Below, in pieces: positions 51,760 through 60,945 of a DNA stretch of 64,000 nucleotides. Below the pieces are notes generated by a model, which searched no databases, was not told where the DNA came from, and was given only the letters and a program-made list of their open reading frames with translations. The DNA is from Rhodanobacter fulvus Jip2 (GTDB lineage Bacteria; Pseudomonadota; Gammaproteobacteria; Xanthomonadales; Rhodanobacteraceae), in contig NZ_AJXU01000007.1 of NCBI RefSeq assembly GCF_000264315.1, positions 1 to 64,000 of the forward strand. Direction: 5' to 3'. The translations under genes and the position numbers were made by a program. The stretch's first letter is position 1. Each line of letters opens with the position of its first letter.

Positions 51760-52827
51760 ATGTACCGCTCCTCCGCTCCCGACGACCTGCGCTCGCCCGA
51801 ACGCCGGTGCTGGCTGAAGCAGGCCGGCCAGCTCGCCATCGCCGGCAGCCTGCTGGCCGGTGGCGGCTGGGCGGTGCTCAAGCGCAAGCAGAACCTGTGG
51901 CAGGTGCGGCGCGAGCGAACGCTGATGCAGACCTCGGTGGCGGTGACCTGCCTGGCCGACGACGTAAAGGCCGCGGGCGTGGCCATCGAGGCGGCGTTCG
52001 AACGCATGGCCGCGACCGCCGCGCAGCTGACCCGCTTCGATGCCGCCAGCCCGCTGGCGCGGCTCAACCGCGACGGCCAGCTGGCGCAGGTGCCGGCGCA
52101 ACTGGATGCGGTGCTGCGCCAGGCGCTGTCGCTGTCGCTGCTGACCGACGGCGCGTTCGATCCCACCGTGCTGCCGGTGCTGCGCTATTTCGAAACGCTG
52201 CGCGGCACGGCGAGCACCGACGCGCACGAGCAGCGCGTGGCCGAACGCCGCGACACGCTGGTCGGCTACCACGACCTCGCGCTCGATGCGCACGGCGCGC
52301 GGCTGTTGCGCCCGGGCATGGCCGTCACGCTGGACGGCATCGCCAAGGGCCACGTGGTCGACCAGGGTATCGCCGCGCTGCGCGGCGCCGGCATCGAGTA
52401 CGGCCTGATCGACGCCGGTGGCGACATCCACGCGATCTGCGGCAACGACCCCGAGCGGCACTGGAACGTCGGCATCGTCGATCCGCGCGACGTCAGCCGC
52501 GTGGCGGCGGTACTGCAGCTGCGCAACGCGGCGCTGTCCACGTCGGGCAATTACCGCGTGTTCTTCTCCGCCGACCGGCGGCTGTTCCACATCGTCAACC
52601 CGCGCACCGGCTGGTCGCCGCAAAGCTATTCCAGCGTTACCGTGATGGCGCAGCGCTCGGTGCTGGCCGACGGCATGAGCACGGCGGCGTTCTCGCTGGA
52701 GCTGCCGCGCCTGTCCGCGCTGATGGACGCGCAGGATCAGCAGTGGCTGGCGTTCTCGCGCACGGGCGAGCAACGCTGGCGCTCGCGCGAACTGCCGCTG
52801 ATCGCCGGCACGGCGGAGCGCGTGTGA
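51760..52827 (+). CDS. nosX: FAD:protein FMN transferase (ApbE/NosX)
   Basis: 355 residues from the ATG at 51760. The N-terminus has a twin-arginine-like signal (ERRCWLKQ then a hydrophobic core), which is usual for NosX. The ApbE signature includes VTLDGIAKGHVVDQ, YGLIDAGGDIHA and the C-terminal VLADGMSTAAF. It attaches FMN to threonine residues of periplasmic proteins; the target here is NosR, whose gene starts on the last base of this stop codon. It is the second gene of the nos operon. Confidence 0.92.
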   Translation: MYRSSAPDDLRSPERRCWLKQAGQLAIAGSLLAGGGWAVLKRKQNLWQVRRERTLMQTSVAVTCLADDVKAAGVAIEAAFERMAATAAQLTRFDAASPLARLNRDGQLAQVPAQLDAVLRQALSLSLLTDGAFDPTVLPVLRYFETLRGTASTDAHEQRVAERRDTLVGYHDLALDAHGARLLRPGMAVTLDGIAKGHVVDQGIAALRGAGIEYGLIDAGGDIHAICGNDPERHWNVGIVDPRDVSRVAAVLQLRNAALSTSGNYRVFFSADRRLFHIVNPRTGWSPQSYSSVTVMAQRSVLADGMSTAAFSLELPRLSALMDAQDQQWLAFSRTGEQRWRSRELPLIAGTAERV

Positions 52828-55013
52828 TGCGCGTGCCGCGTCCGCTCATCACCCGCGTGCTGCTGGCGTTGTGCCTGCTGTGGCTGGCACCCGTGGCGCT
52901 GGCCGGCATCGACGCGAAACATCCGCAGCTGCACGACGTGTTCCCGCAGGCCACCCGCTACGGCGACATCGAGGGCACGCCGCCGGCGGCCGCCGTGTAC
53001 CGGGACGACAAGATCATCGGCTACGTGTTCGAGACGGTGATGGTGGCGCCGGTGCCGGCGTACTCGGGCGCGCCGATCAACCTGCTGGTGTCGATCGGCA
53101 CCGACGGCAGCATCCGCGATGCGCGCGTGCTGGAGCAGCACGAGCCGATCCTGCTGGTCGGCATCCCGGTGCAGAAGCTCTACGACTTCGTGGCGCACTA
53201 CATCGGCCATCGCGTGGACGACCAGATCGTGGTCGGCGGCGGTGCCAGCGGCAGCGTGCGCATCGACGCGATCAGCAGCGCCACAGTGACCTCGATGGTG
53301 GTCAACGAAACGATCATGAACTCGGCGCTGAAGGTGGCCGCCTCGCGCAAGCTGATTGCCGGCGCGACCGGTACCGACGCAGAAGCCGCCGCCGTGCGCA
53401 CCGACTTTTACCAGCCGGCCGACTGGGACACGCTGACCGGCAACGGCGCGATCGGCCACCTGCAGCTCAAGCGCCGGGCGATCACCGACGCCTTCGAGGG
53501 CCAGCCGCAGAGCGGCCTGGTCGATGATCCCACCGCACCGTCACCCGGCCACGAGGGCGATGTCTTCATCGACCTGTACTTCACCGACGTCACCCCACCC
53601 ACGGTGGGCCGCAACCTGCTCGGCGCCAGCGCCCATGCCGACTTGATGAAGCAGCTCAAGCCGGGCGATTCGGCGATCGCGGTGATGGCCAACGGCATCT
53701 ATTCGTTCAAGGGCGTGGGCTACGTGCGCGGCGGCATCTTCGACCGCGTGCACCTGCTGCAGGACGGCAAGCTGGTGCTGTTCAAGGACACCGACCTGGT
53801 GCAGTTGAACGACACCCCGCTGCGCGGCAAGCCCGATTTCGCCGAGCAGGCGATCTTCATCGTGCGCCACGGCGGCAGTGGCTTCGACGCGACCCGGCCA
53901 TGGACGCTGCAATTGCTGGTGAATCGCCAGGTCGGTCCGCTGCAGAGCATCTATCACACCTTCACCCGCGACTACCGCATGCCGGCCGCCTACACCACGC
54001 GGCCGGAGCGCAGCGCCGACACCTCCAGCGCGCTGCCGGCGGGTGCCGCGCTGTGGCAGAAGATCTGGTACGGCCGCCGCATCGACATCGCCGTGCTGCT
54101 GGCCGGGCTGACCGTGCTGACGCTGATCCTGCTGTTCCAGGACTGGCTGGTGACGCGGCCCGTGCTGCTTGAACGCCTGCGTACCGGCTTCCTGATCTAC
54201 ACCCTGGTGTTCATCGGCTGGTACGGGCTGGCGCAGTTGTCGGTGGTGAACATCTTCACCTTCATCCAGTCGCTGTTGCACGGCTTCCATTGGGAAACCT
54301 TCCTGATGGACCCGCTGATCTTCATCCTGTGGGTGTTCGTGGCCGCCACGCTGCTGCTGCTGGGGCGCGGCGTGTACTGCGGCTGGCTGTGCCCGTTCGG
54401 CGCGCTGCAGGTGCTGGTGAACAACGCGGCCAAGCGACTGCACGTGCCGCAGTTCGAATTTCCGCGGGCGGTGCACGAGCGGCTGTGGGCGCTGAAGTAC
54501 GTCATCCTGCTGGTGCTGTTCGGCATGTCGTTGCAGTCGCTCAACACGGCCGAGCACTACGCCGAGATCGAGCCGTTCAAGACCACGTTCACGCTGCACT
54601 TCGCGCGCTCGTGGAGCTACGTGCTCTACGCGGTGCTGCTGATCGGCGTCTCCGCGTTCAACCACAAGTTCTATTGCCGCTACGTGTGCCCGCTGGGTGC
54701 CGGGCTGGCCGTGTCCGGACGCTGGCACTTGTTCGAATGGCTGCGCCGACGGCCGGAGTGCGGCAGCCCCTGCCAAGTCTGCGCCAACGAATGCGAGGTC
54801 AAGGCGATCCACGCCGATGGCCGCATCGACTTCAACGAATGCCACTACTGCCTGGATTGCCAAGTCACCCGCGTCAACGACCACAAGTGCCCGCCGGTGG
54901 TGCAGCAACGCAAGAAGCGCGAACGCGCCGCGCGACCGCTGCCCACACCGATCGTGCTGATTAACCCGGCAAACGCGCCGGAAACCCGAGAGCCGGCGCC
55001 CGTCGCCGACTGA
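52827..55013 (+). CDS. nosR: nitrous oxide reductase regulatory/electron transfer protein NosR
   Basis: 728 residues, matching about 724 in Pseudomonas stutzeri. Signal peptide (to ALAG), a periplasmic FMN-binding domain with flavin-attachment motif D-A-I-S-S-A-T-V-T (predicted FMN threonine T153), five or six membrane helices at about 410-640, two CxxxCP motifs (CGWLCPFG and CRYVCPLG) and a C-terminal ferredoxin-type site (CQVCANECE, CHYCLDCQ). NosR carries electrons to NosZ and is needed for its activity. It overlaps nosX and precedes nosZ by 35 bp. Confidence 0.96.
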   Translation: MRVPRPLITRVLLALCLLWLAPVALAGIDAKHPQLHDVFPQATRYGDIEGTPPAAAVYRDDKIIGYVFETVMVAPVPAYSGAPINLLVSIGTDGSIRDARVLEQHEPILLVGIPVQKLYDFVAHYIGHRVDDQIVVGGGASGSVRIDAISSATVTSMVVNETIMNSALKVAASRKLIAGATGTDAEAAAVRTDFYQPADWDTLTGNGAIGHLQLKRRAITDAFEGQPQSGLVDDPTAPSPGHEGDVFIDLYFTDVTPPTVGRNLLGASAHADLMKQLKPGDSAIAVMANGIYSFKGVGYVRGGIFDRVHLLQDGKLVLFKDTDLVQLNDTPLRGKPDFAEQAIFIVRHGGSGFDATRPWTLQLLVNRQVGPLQSIYHTFTRDYRMPAAYTTRPERSADTSSALPAGAALWQKIWYGRRIDIAVLLAGLTVLTLILLFQDWLVTRPVLLERLRTGFLIYTLVFIGWYGLAQLSVVNIFTFIQSLLHGFHWETFLMDPLIFILWVFVAATLLLLGRGVYCGWLCPFGALQVLVNNAAKRLHVPQFEFPRAVHERLWALKYVILLVLFGMSLQSLNTAEHYAEIEPFKTTFTLHFARSWSYVLYAVLLIGVSAFNHKFYCRYVCPLGAGLAVSGRWHLFEWLRRRPECGSPCQVCANECEVKAIHADGRIDFNECHYCLDCQVTRVNDHKCPPVVQQRKKRERAARPLPTPIVLINPANAPETREPAPVAD

Positions 55014-55048
55014 TCCCCACGTCACCTGCCCTCTGCGGATGAGAAGCC

Positions 55049-56992
55049 ATGCACGACGAATCGAAGAACAAACCCGAAGCGAACGCGGAAGGCGCCGACC
55101 CCGCCCGTCGCAACTTCATGAAGAACAGCGCGCTGGCCGGCCTTGCCGGTGCGGCGGGACTGGCGCTGGCCGGCTGCGGCCGCAAGGGTGAGCACGGCGG
55201 CGCGGAAGGTGCCGCAGGCCACGATGGCGAGGGCCAGCGCAAGCACGGCGAACATGAAGCAGCCTCCGACCACGTGCCGCCCGGCCAGCTCGACGAGTAC
55301 TACGGCTTCTGGAGCGGCGGCCAATCCGGCGAGGTGCGCCTGGTCGGCGTGCCGTCGATGCGCGAGCTGATGCGCATCCCGGTGTTCAACCCCGACTTCA
55401 CCATCGGCTGGGGCGTCACCAACGAGAGCAAGCGCGTGCTGGGGCCGAACTTCCCGCCCGGCGGCGACTGCCACCACCCGCACATGAGCCAGACCGACGG
55501 CCACTACGACGGCCGCTACATCTTCATCAACGACAAGGCGCACACCCGCGTGGCGCGCATCCGCTGCGACGTGATGCGCACCGACCGCATCATCGACGTG
55601 CCCAACGTGCAGGCGATCCACGGCCTGCGCGTGCAGCGCGCGCCGCGCACCGGTTACGTGTTCGCCAATGGCGAGTTCATGATCCCGGCACCGAACGACG
55701 GGCGCGACCTGGAGGACCCGAAGAAATACCAGACCATGTTCAGCGCCATCGACGGCGACACCATGGAAGTGGCCTGGCAGGTGCTGGTGGACGGCAACCT
55801 GGACAACACCGAAGCCGACTACGCCGGCAAGTACGCCATCTCCACCTGCTACAACAGCGAGGGCGGCCTGGACCTGCCCGGGACCATGCAGGCCGAGCGC
55901 GACTGGGCGGTGGTGTTCAACATCGCGCGCATCGAGGAGGCGGTGAAACAGGGCAAGTTCAAGACCATCGGTGATTCGAAGGTACCGGTGCTGGATGGCC
56001 GCCACGGCTCGGCGCTGACGCTGTACATCCCGATCCCGAAGAACCCGCACGGCATCAACGCCAGCCCCGACGGCAAGTACGTGGTGGCCAATGGCAAGCT
56101 CTCGCCCACCGTCAGCGTGATCGAGTGGAGCCGCATCGACGACTGCTTCGCCGGCAAGCTGAAGGATCCGCGCGACACCGTGGTGGCCGAGCCCGAACTT
56201 GGCCTGGGCCCCTTGCACACGGCCTACGACGGCCGTGGCAACGCTTACACCACGCTGTTCATCGACAGCCAGATCGCCAAGTGGAACATCGCCGATGCGA
56301 TCGCCGCCCACAACGGCAAGAAGGTCAACTACCTGCGCCAGAAGATCGACGTGGCCTACCAGCCCGGCCACTGCCACACCTCGATGGGCGAGTCGCACGA
56401 TGCCGACGGCAAATGGCTGGTGTCGCTGAACAAGTTCTCCAAGGACCGCTTCCTGCCCACCGGCCCGCTGCACCCGGACAACGACCAGCTGATCGACATC
56501 TCCGGCGAGACCATGAAACTGGTCGCCGACGGCCCGGTCTACGCCGAGCCGCACGACGTGATCCTGCTGCACCGGCGGTTGCTGATCGACAAGGTGAAGA
56601 AGAGCTGGGAGCGCGACGATCCGTTCTTCGCCGAGACGGTGGCCATGGCGAAGAAGCACGGCGTCAACGTGCTGTCCGACAGCAAGGTCATCCGCGAGGG
56701 CCGCAAGGTGTTCGTGTACATGACCTCGGCCGCACCGATCTTCAGCCTGGGCAGCTTCAAGGTGAAGAAGGGCGACGAGGTGACCGTGGTGGTGACCAAC
56801 ATCGACGCGGTGGAGGACGTGAGCCACGGCTTCTGCATCGTCAACTACGGCATCAACATGGAAATCAGCCCCGGCGCCACCGCCTCGGCCACCTTCACCG
56901 CCGACAAGGCGGGGGTGTTCTGGTACTACTGCACGTTCTTCTGCCATGCGATGCACATGGAGATGAGCGGGCGGATGCTGGTGGAGGCCTGA
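55049..56992 (+). CDS. nosZ: nitrous oxide reductase NosZ with Tat signal and lipobox
   Basis: 647 residues. Twin arginines R20-R21 (ARRNFMKN) and a hydrophobic core are followed directly by L40-A-G-C43, a lipobox. A His/Glu/Gly-rich linker (about 46-75) precedes the beta-propeller carrying CuZ, with histidines in GDCHHPHMS and elsewhere. The cupredoxin domain ends with the CuA motif CTFFCHAMHMEM. The twin-arginine export fits clade I enzymes. It reduces N2O to N2 in the periplasm. The lipobox is unusual and suggests membrane anchoring. It is followed by nosD. Confidence 0.96.
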   Translation: MHDESKNKPEANAEGADPARRNFMKNSALAGLAGAAGLALAGCGRKGEHGGAEGAAGHDGEGQRKHGEHEAASDHVPPGQLDEYYGFWSGGQSGEVRLVGVPSMRELMRIPVFNPDFTIGWGVTNESKRVLGPNFPPGGDCHHPHMSQTDGHYDGRYIFINDKAHTRVARIRCDVMRTDRIIDVPNVQAIHGLRVQRAPRTGYVFANGEFMIPAPNDGRDLEDPKKYQTMFSAIDGDTMEVAWQVLVDGNLDNTEADYAGKYAISTCYNSEGGLDLPGTMQAERDWAVVFNIARIEEAVKQGKFKTIGDSKVPVLDGRHGSALTLYIPIPKNPHGINASPDGKYVVANGKLSPTVSVIEWSRIDDCFAGKLKDPRDTVVAEPELGLGPLHTAYDGRGNAYTTLFIDSQIAKWNIADAIAAHNGKKVNYLRQKIDVAYQPGHCHTSMGESHDADGKWLVSLNKFSKDRFLPTGPLHPDNDQLIDISGETMKLVADGPVYAEPHDVILLHRRLLIDKVKKSWERDDPFFAETVAMAKKHGVNVLSDSKVIREGRKVFVYMTSAAPIFSLGSFKVKKGDEVTVVVTNIDAVEDVSHGFCIVNYGINMEISPGATASATFTADKAGVFWYYCTFFCHAMHMEMSGRMLVEA

Positions 56993-57046
56993 GCCGTGCC
57001 GGGCCGCCGCACAACCCGCGGTGGCCCGGCCGGATCTTCCGGTTCC

Positions 57047-58309
57047 ATGACGACATTTCGCTACCTCACGATCGCACTGCTGTTGCTGCTGGTGCTGCCG
57101 GCACACGCACGCGAATCGCTGGAACAGCTGGTGGCCGCGGCGGCCCCCGGCGCCACGATCAGCGTGCCAGCGGGCGTGCATGCGGTGCATCTGAAGCTGG
57201 ACAAGCCGCTCATCCTGATCGGCGAGCCCGGCGCGATCCTCGACGGTGGTGGCACCGGTGACGTGCTGCGCATCGCCGCCGCCAACGTCACCGTGCGCGA
57301 CCTGACCCTGCGCCGCAGCGGCAACGACCTCACCGCGATGAACGCGGGCATCTTCATCGAGCGCACGGCGCGCGACGTGGTCATCAGCGGCAACCGCATC
57401 GAGGACAGCCTGTTCGGCGTCTACCTCGACGGCGCCGCCAACGTAAGGGTGGAGCGCAACGTGATCCGCGGCATGCGCGAGCTGCGCGTGGCCGACCGCG
57501 GCGACGGCATCCATCTGTGGAACGACACCGGCTGCACCATCGAAGGCAACGACATCGCCGGCTCGCGCGACGGCATCTACGTCTACGTAAGCTCGCACAA
57601 CACCATCACCCGCAACGTGGTGCACGACGTGCGCTACGGCGTCCACTACATGTATTCGCAATACAACCTGCTGCAGGACAACGTCAGCCGCGGCAACCTC
57701 GCCGGCTATGCGCTGATGTCCTCGCACCACCTCCGGGTAATCGGCAACAGCTCCGCCGACGAGAGCTCCTACGGCTTCCTGCTCAACTACATCGCGCACA
57801 GCGAGATCGCCGGCAACCGTGTGCATCGCATCAAGGGCCAGAGCGACGACGCCGGCGGCACCATCGAGGGCACCGAGGGCAAGGGGCTGTTCGTCTACCT
57901 GTCGCAGTTCAACACCTTCCACGACAACCTCGTCGCCGACTCGCAAATCGGCATCCACATGACCGCAGGTTCGGAGAACAACCGTCTGTGGGGCAACCAC
58001 TTCGAGGACAACCGCATCCAGGTGAAATACGTGCAGAACCTGGCGCAGGAATGGTCCGAGCGCGGCCGCGGCAATTTCTGGAGCGACTACCTGGGCTGGG
58101 ACCTGGACGCCGACGGCATCGGCGACATCCCGTTCCGCCCCAACGACGGCGTCGACGTGCTGCTGTGGAAATACCCGTCCGCGCGCAACCTGATGTCCAG
58201 CCCGGCGGTGCTGCTGATGCGCTACGTGCAGCGCGCCTTCCCCGTGTTCACACCGCCCTCGGTGCAGGACAGCCATCCGCTGATGAAAGCTTCCCGGGCC
58301 ATGCCATGA
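57047..58309 (+). CDS. nosD: copper-site maturation protein NosD
   Basis: 420 residues from the ATG at 57047; an upstream in-frame GTG would remove the signal peptide from the terminus. Signal peptide to HAR, then a right-handed beta-helix of parallel repeats (NRIEDSLFGVYLDGAANVRV, NDIAGSRDGIYV and similar). NosD is the periplasmic partner of the NosFY ABC transporter, needed for assembly of the CuZ sulfide-containing cluster of NosZ. It overlaps nosF by four bases. Confidence 0.95.
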   Translation: MTTFRYLTIALLLLLVLPAHARESLEQLVAAAAPGATISVPAGVHAVHLKLDKPLILIGEPGAILDGGGTGDVLRIAAANVTVRDLTLRRSGNDLTAMNAGIFIERTARDVVISGNRIEDSLFGVYLDGAANVRVERNVIRGMRELRVADRGDGIHLWNDTGCTIEGNDIAGSRDGIYVYVSSHNTITRNVVHDVRYGVHYMYSQYNLLQDNVSRGNLAGYALMSSHHLRVIGNSSADESSYGFLLNYIAHSEIAGNRVHRIKGQSDDAGGTIEGTEGKGLFVYLSQFNTFHDNLVADSQIGIHMTAGSENNRLWGNHFEDNRIQVKYVQNLAQEWSERGRGNFWSDYLGWDLDADGIGDIPFRPNDGVDVLLWKYPSARNLMSSPAVLLMRYVQRAFPVFTPPSVQDSHPLMKASRAMP

Positions 58310-59235
58310 ACCATCCGATCGAATGCCACGCGCTGGCCAAGCGCTACGGCGAACTGGCCGCACTCGACGGCATCGATGCCCGCGTGCCGCACGGCCAGGT
58401 GATCGGCCTGCTCGGTCACAACGGCGCGGGCAAGTCCACCTTGATCAAGCTGATCCTCGGCCTGATCGCACCCAGTGGCGGTCGCATTGAAGTGCTCGGG
58501 CAGTCGCCGTGGCGCGCGCATGCCTTGCGCCGGCGCATCGGCTACCTGCCCGAGAGCGCGACGTTCTACGCCAGTCTCACCGGTCGCGAACTGCTCGACT
58601 ACCTGGCGCGGCTGAAGCAGGCGTCACGCACGCAGGTAACCACGCTGCTCGAACGCGTTGGCCTGGCGCACGCCGCCGACCGACGCATCGGCACGTATTC
58701 GAAGGGCATGCGCCAGCGTCTGGGTTTGGCGCAGGCATTGCTGGGTTCGCCGGAACTGGTGCTGCTGGACGAACCGACCACCGGCCTGGACCCGCAGGCC
58801 ACCCGCGAGCTGTATCGCATCGTCGGCGAGCTGCGCGCGGATGGCCGCTGCGTGCTGGTCTCCTCGCACCTGCTGGCCGAGCTGGAACCGCACATCGACG
58901 GCGCGCTGATCCTGCGCCAGGGCAAGTTGCTCGCCGCCGGCAGCCTGCATGCACTGGGCGAGCAGGCCGCGCTGCCAGCGCAGGTGTTGTTGCGGCCGCG
59001 CGAACCGGCAATGTCCGAACTGATCGCGCGCCTCGAAATGGGCGGCCTCCTGACGCAAACGCGTCCTGACGGCCGGCTGGAACTGCAGGTGCCACGCGCC
59101 AGCAAATTGCGCGTGCTGCGCGAACTGCTGGCCGACCCGGCCGTTGTCGATCTCGACGTGCGCGAACCGACCTTGGCGCAACTCTACGACTGGCTCGGCG
59201 CCGGTCCGCCATCCACGACGGAGGTGCCCGCATGA
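58306..59235 (+). CDS. nosF: NosF, ATP-binding protein of the NosDFY exporter
   Basis: 309 residues from the ATG at 58306 (ATGA overlap with nosD). Walker A GHNGAGKST, signature YSKGMRQR, Walker B LVLLDEPTTGLD and a switch histidine in SSHLLAE. It powers the NosY permease in supplying the sulfur or copper components needed for the CuZ centre of nitrous oxide reductase. It overlaps nosY by four bases. Confidence 0.95.
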   Translation: MNHPIECHALAKRYGELAALDGIDARVPHGQVIGLLGHNGAGKSTLIKLILGLIAPSGGRIEVLGQSPWRAHALRRRIGYLPESATFYASLTGRELLDYLARLKQASRTQVTTLLERVGLAHAADRRIGTYSKGMRQRLGLAQALLGSPELVLLDEPTTGLDPQATRELYRIVGELRADGRCVLVSSHLLAELEPHIDGALILRQGKLLAAGSLHALGEQAALPAQVLLRPREPAMSELIARLEMGGLLTQTRPDGRLELQVPRASKLRVLRELLADPAVVDLDVREPTLAQLYDWLGAGPPSTTEVPA

Positions 59236-60065
59236 ACCCGATCCTCACCGTCGCCGCCAAGGAATTTCGCGACGACTTCCGCAACCGTTGGACGATCGCG
59301 CTGACCATCCTGTTCGCGCTGCTGGCGCTGGGCATCGCCTGGTTCGGCAGTGCGGCGGCCGGGCGCGTGGGCTTCACCTCCTTCGACGCCACGCTGGCCA
59401 GCCTGACCACGCTGGGCGCCTTCGTGATCCCGTTGATCGGCCTGCTGATTGCCTACGACAGCATTGTCGGCGAGCGCGACGACGGCACCTTGCTGCTGAT
59501 GCTCAGTTACCCGTTGGCGCGCGGCCAACTGGTGGCCGGCAAATTCCTCGGCCATTGCGGTGCGCTGGCCGCGGCCACGCTGGCCGGCTTCGGCCTGGCG
59601 GTGGCGATCATGCAGTGGATGCAGCCGCCAGAGCAGATGATGCAGGCCTGGTTGCAGATCGGCCGCTTCATCTTCAGCGCCTCGCTGCTCGGTGCCTGCT
59701 TCGTCGGGCTGGCATGCCTGATCAGCGTGCAGACGACCGACAAATCCCGCGCCGCCGGACTGGCGCTGATCGGCTGGCTGGTCAGTGTAGTGCTGTTCGA
59801 CCTGGCGCTGCTGGCGCTGCTGGTGATCAGCGGCGGCAACCCGCTCGAGCGCGCGGTGTATCCGTACCTGTTGCTGCTCAACCCGGTCGACGTGTTCCGG
59901 TTGGTCAACCTCACCACGCTGGGCGACGGCGCCGGCAACGACCTGCTGACCGGCATGACCGCCCACCACACCTATTCGCCAACCCTGCTTTACGCGTTGT
60001 TGCTGGTTTGGGCCCTGGCGCCGTTCGCGTGGGCGATGCTCGCGTTCCGGCGCAAGGAAATCTGA
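59232..60065 (+). CDS. nosY: NosY, membrane protein of the NosDFY exporter
   Basis: 277 residues with six predicted helices of the ABC-2 type, starting MNPILTVAAKEFRDDFRNRW, the typical NosY N-terminus. The loop after helix two has VGERDDGTLLLML, conserved in the family. It pairs with NosF, with which it overlaps (ATGA), and with NosD for maturation of nitrous oxide reductase. nosL begins 11 bp after its stop. Confidence 0.95.
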   Translation: MNPILTVAAKEFRDDFRNRWTIALTILFALLALGIAWFGSAAAGRVGFTSFDATLASLTTLGAFVIPLIGLLIAYDSIVGERDDGTLLLMLSYPLARGQLVAGKFLGHCGALAAATLAGFGLAVAIMQWMQPPEQMMQAWLQIGRFIFSASLLGACFVGLACLISVQTTDKSRAAGLALIGWLVSVVLFDLALLALLVISGGNPLERAVYPYLLLLNPVDVFRLVNLTTLGDGAGNDLLTGMTAHHTYSPTLLYALLLVWALAPFAWAMLAFRRKEI

Positions 60066-60076
60066 GGAACCAACGG

Positions 60077-60718
60077 ATGCTCTGCTCGCCGATGACCACT
60101 TTGCGTCGTGCCGCCTTCATGCTGGCACTGGCCCTGTTCGCTGGTTGCGGCGGCAAGCCCGCACCCCCACACCACGCCGTCGACACCCACCCGGAAGATG
60201 CCTGCGCAGTGTGCGGCATGTACCTGGACGGTTCGCCCGGCCCGCGCGCGGAGGCTTGGGTCAGCGGTCGCGCCAAACCGCTGGTGTTCGATTCCACCCG
60301 CGACTTTTTCGCCTACGTGCTGCAACCGGAAAATCAGGCTTCGCTGCAGGAACTGTTCGTGCAGGACAGCGCGCGCATCGACTGGCAACAACCCGCCCAC
60401 GCCGCCGTCAGTTTCATCGACGCGCGCAGCGCCTCCTACGTGGCCTGGCAGCCGCTGCCCGGTTCGATGGGACCGACCCTGGCGCCCTTCGCCAACCTTG
60501 CGGCGGCGGAAGCGTTCAAGGCCGAACACGGCGGCGCCGTGCTCGGCTTCAGCGAAATCACGCCCGCGCTGGTGGCCAGGCTGGACTACCGCTGCCCGGT
60601 CCAGGTCGCCGCGAATCTCGGCACGCTGCAATGTCTCGCACCGTCCACACGATCGCTGGGCCTGCTGGGCCACAAGCGACCCGCGATTCCGCAGGCGCAT
60701 TCACACGACCATCCATAA
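60077..60718 (+). CDS. nosL: NosL copper lipoprotein
   Basis: 213 residues from the ATG at 60077, which has GAGGA 8 bases upstream; an ATG five codons later is possible. Lipobox ALFAGC. The mature part starts with a histidine-rich stretch (HHAVDTH) followed by the NosL motif CAVCGMYL, which binds Cu(I). It delivers copper to apo-NosZ. It ends with a His/Asp tail (HSHDHP). It is followed 15 bp later by tatA. Confidence 0.93.
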   Translation: MLCSPMTTLRRAAFMLALALFAGCGGKPAPPHHAVDTHPEDACAVCGMYLDGSPGPRAEAWVSGRAKPLVFDSTRDFFAYVLQPENQASLQELFVQDSARIDWQQPAHAAVSFIDARSASYVAWQPLPGSMGPTLAPFANLAAAEAFKAEHGGAVLGFSEITPALVARLDYRCPVQVAANLGTLQCLAPSTRSLGLLGHKRPAIPQAHSHDHP

Positions 60719-60733
60719 CGGGAAGCTTCGAAC

Positions 60734-60925
60734 ATGCTCGGATTGAACAGTTTTTCGCACTGGATCGTGCTGCTGGTACTGGTGCTGCTGTTGTTCGGCA
60801 CTGGCAAGCTGCGCAACACCGGCCGCGACCTCGGCGGCGCCATCGCCGGTTTCCGCAAGGGACTCAAGAGCGACACGTCGGACGATGCCGCGGAACAAGC
60901 CACGTCATCGAACGACCCGCGCTGA
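60734..60925 (+). CDS. tatA: TatA/TatE family twin-arginine translocase subunit
   Basis: 63 residues: a short N-terminal periplasmic part, one helix (HWIVLLVLVLLLFG), the hinge FGTGKLRNTGRDLGGAI and an amphipathic helix GFRKGLKS. This is the pore-forming TatA/TatE type. It is the last gene of the nos operon, as in Pseudomonas stutzeri, where a tatE follows nosL, and it probably boosts Tat export of folded NosX and NosZ. No tatB or tatC is here. Confidence 0.92.
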   Translation: MLGLNSFSHWIVLLVLVLLLFGTGKLRNTGRDLGGAIAGFRKGLKSDTSDDAAEQATSSNDPR

Positions 60926-60945
60926 CGACGGCGCGCCTTAAATGG

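Noticed and set aside
55022-58363. A very long open frame on the minus strand opposite nosZ and nosD (over 1100 codons)
   Set aside because: It has no recognisable domain, is rich in His/Val/Arg/Ala as expected for the antisense of high-GC codons, and lies opposite well-conserved genes.
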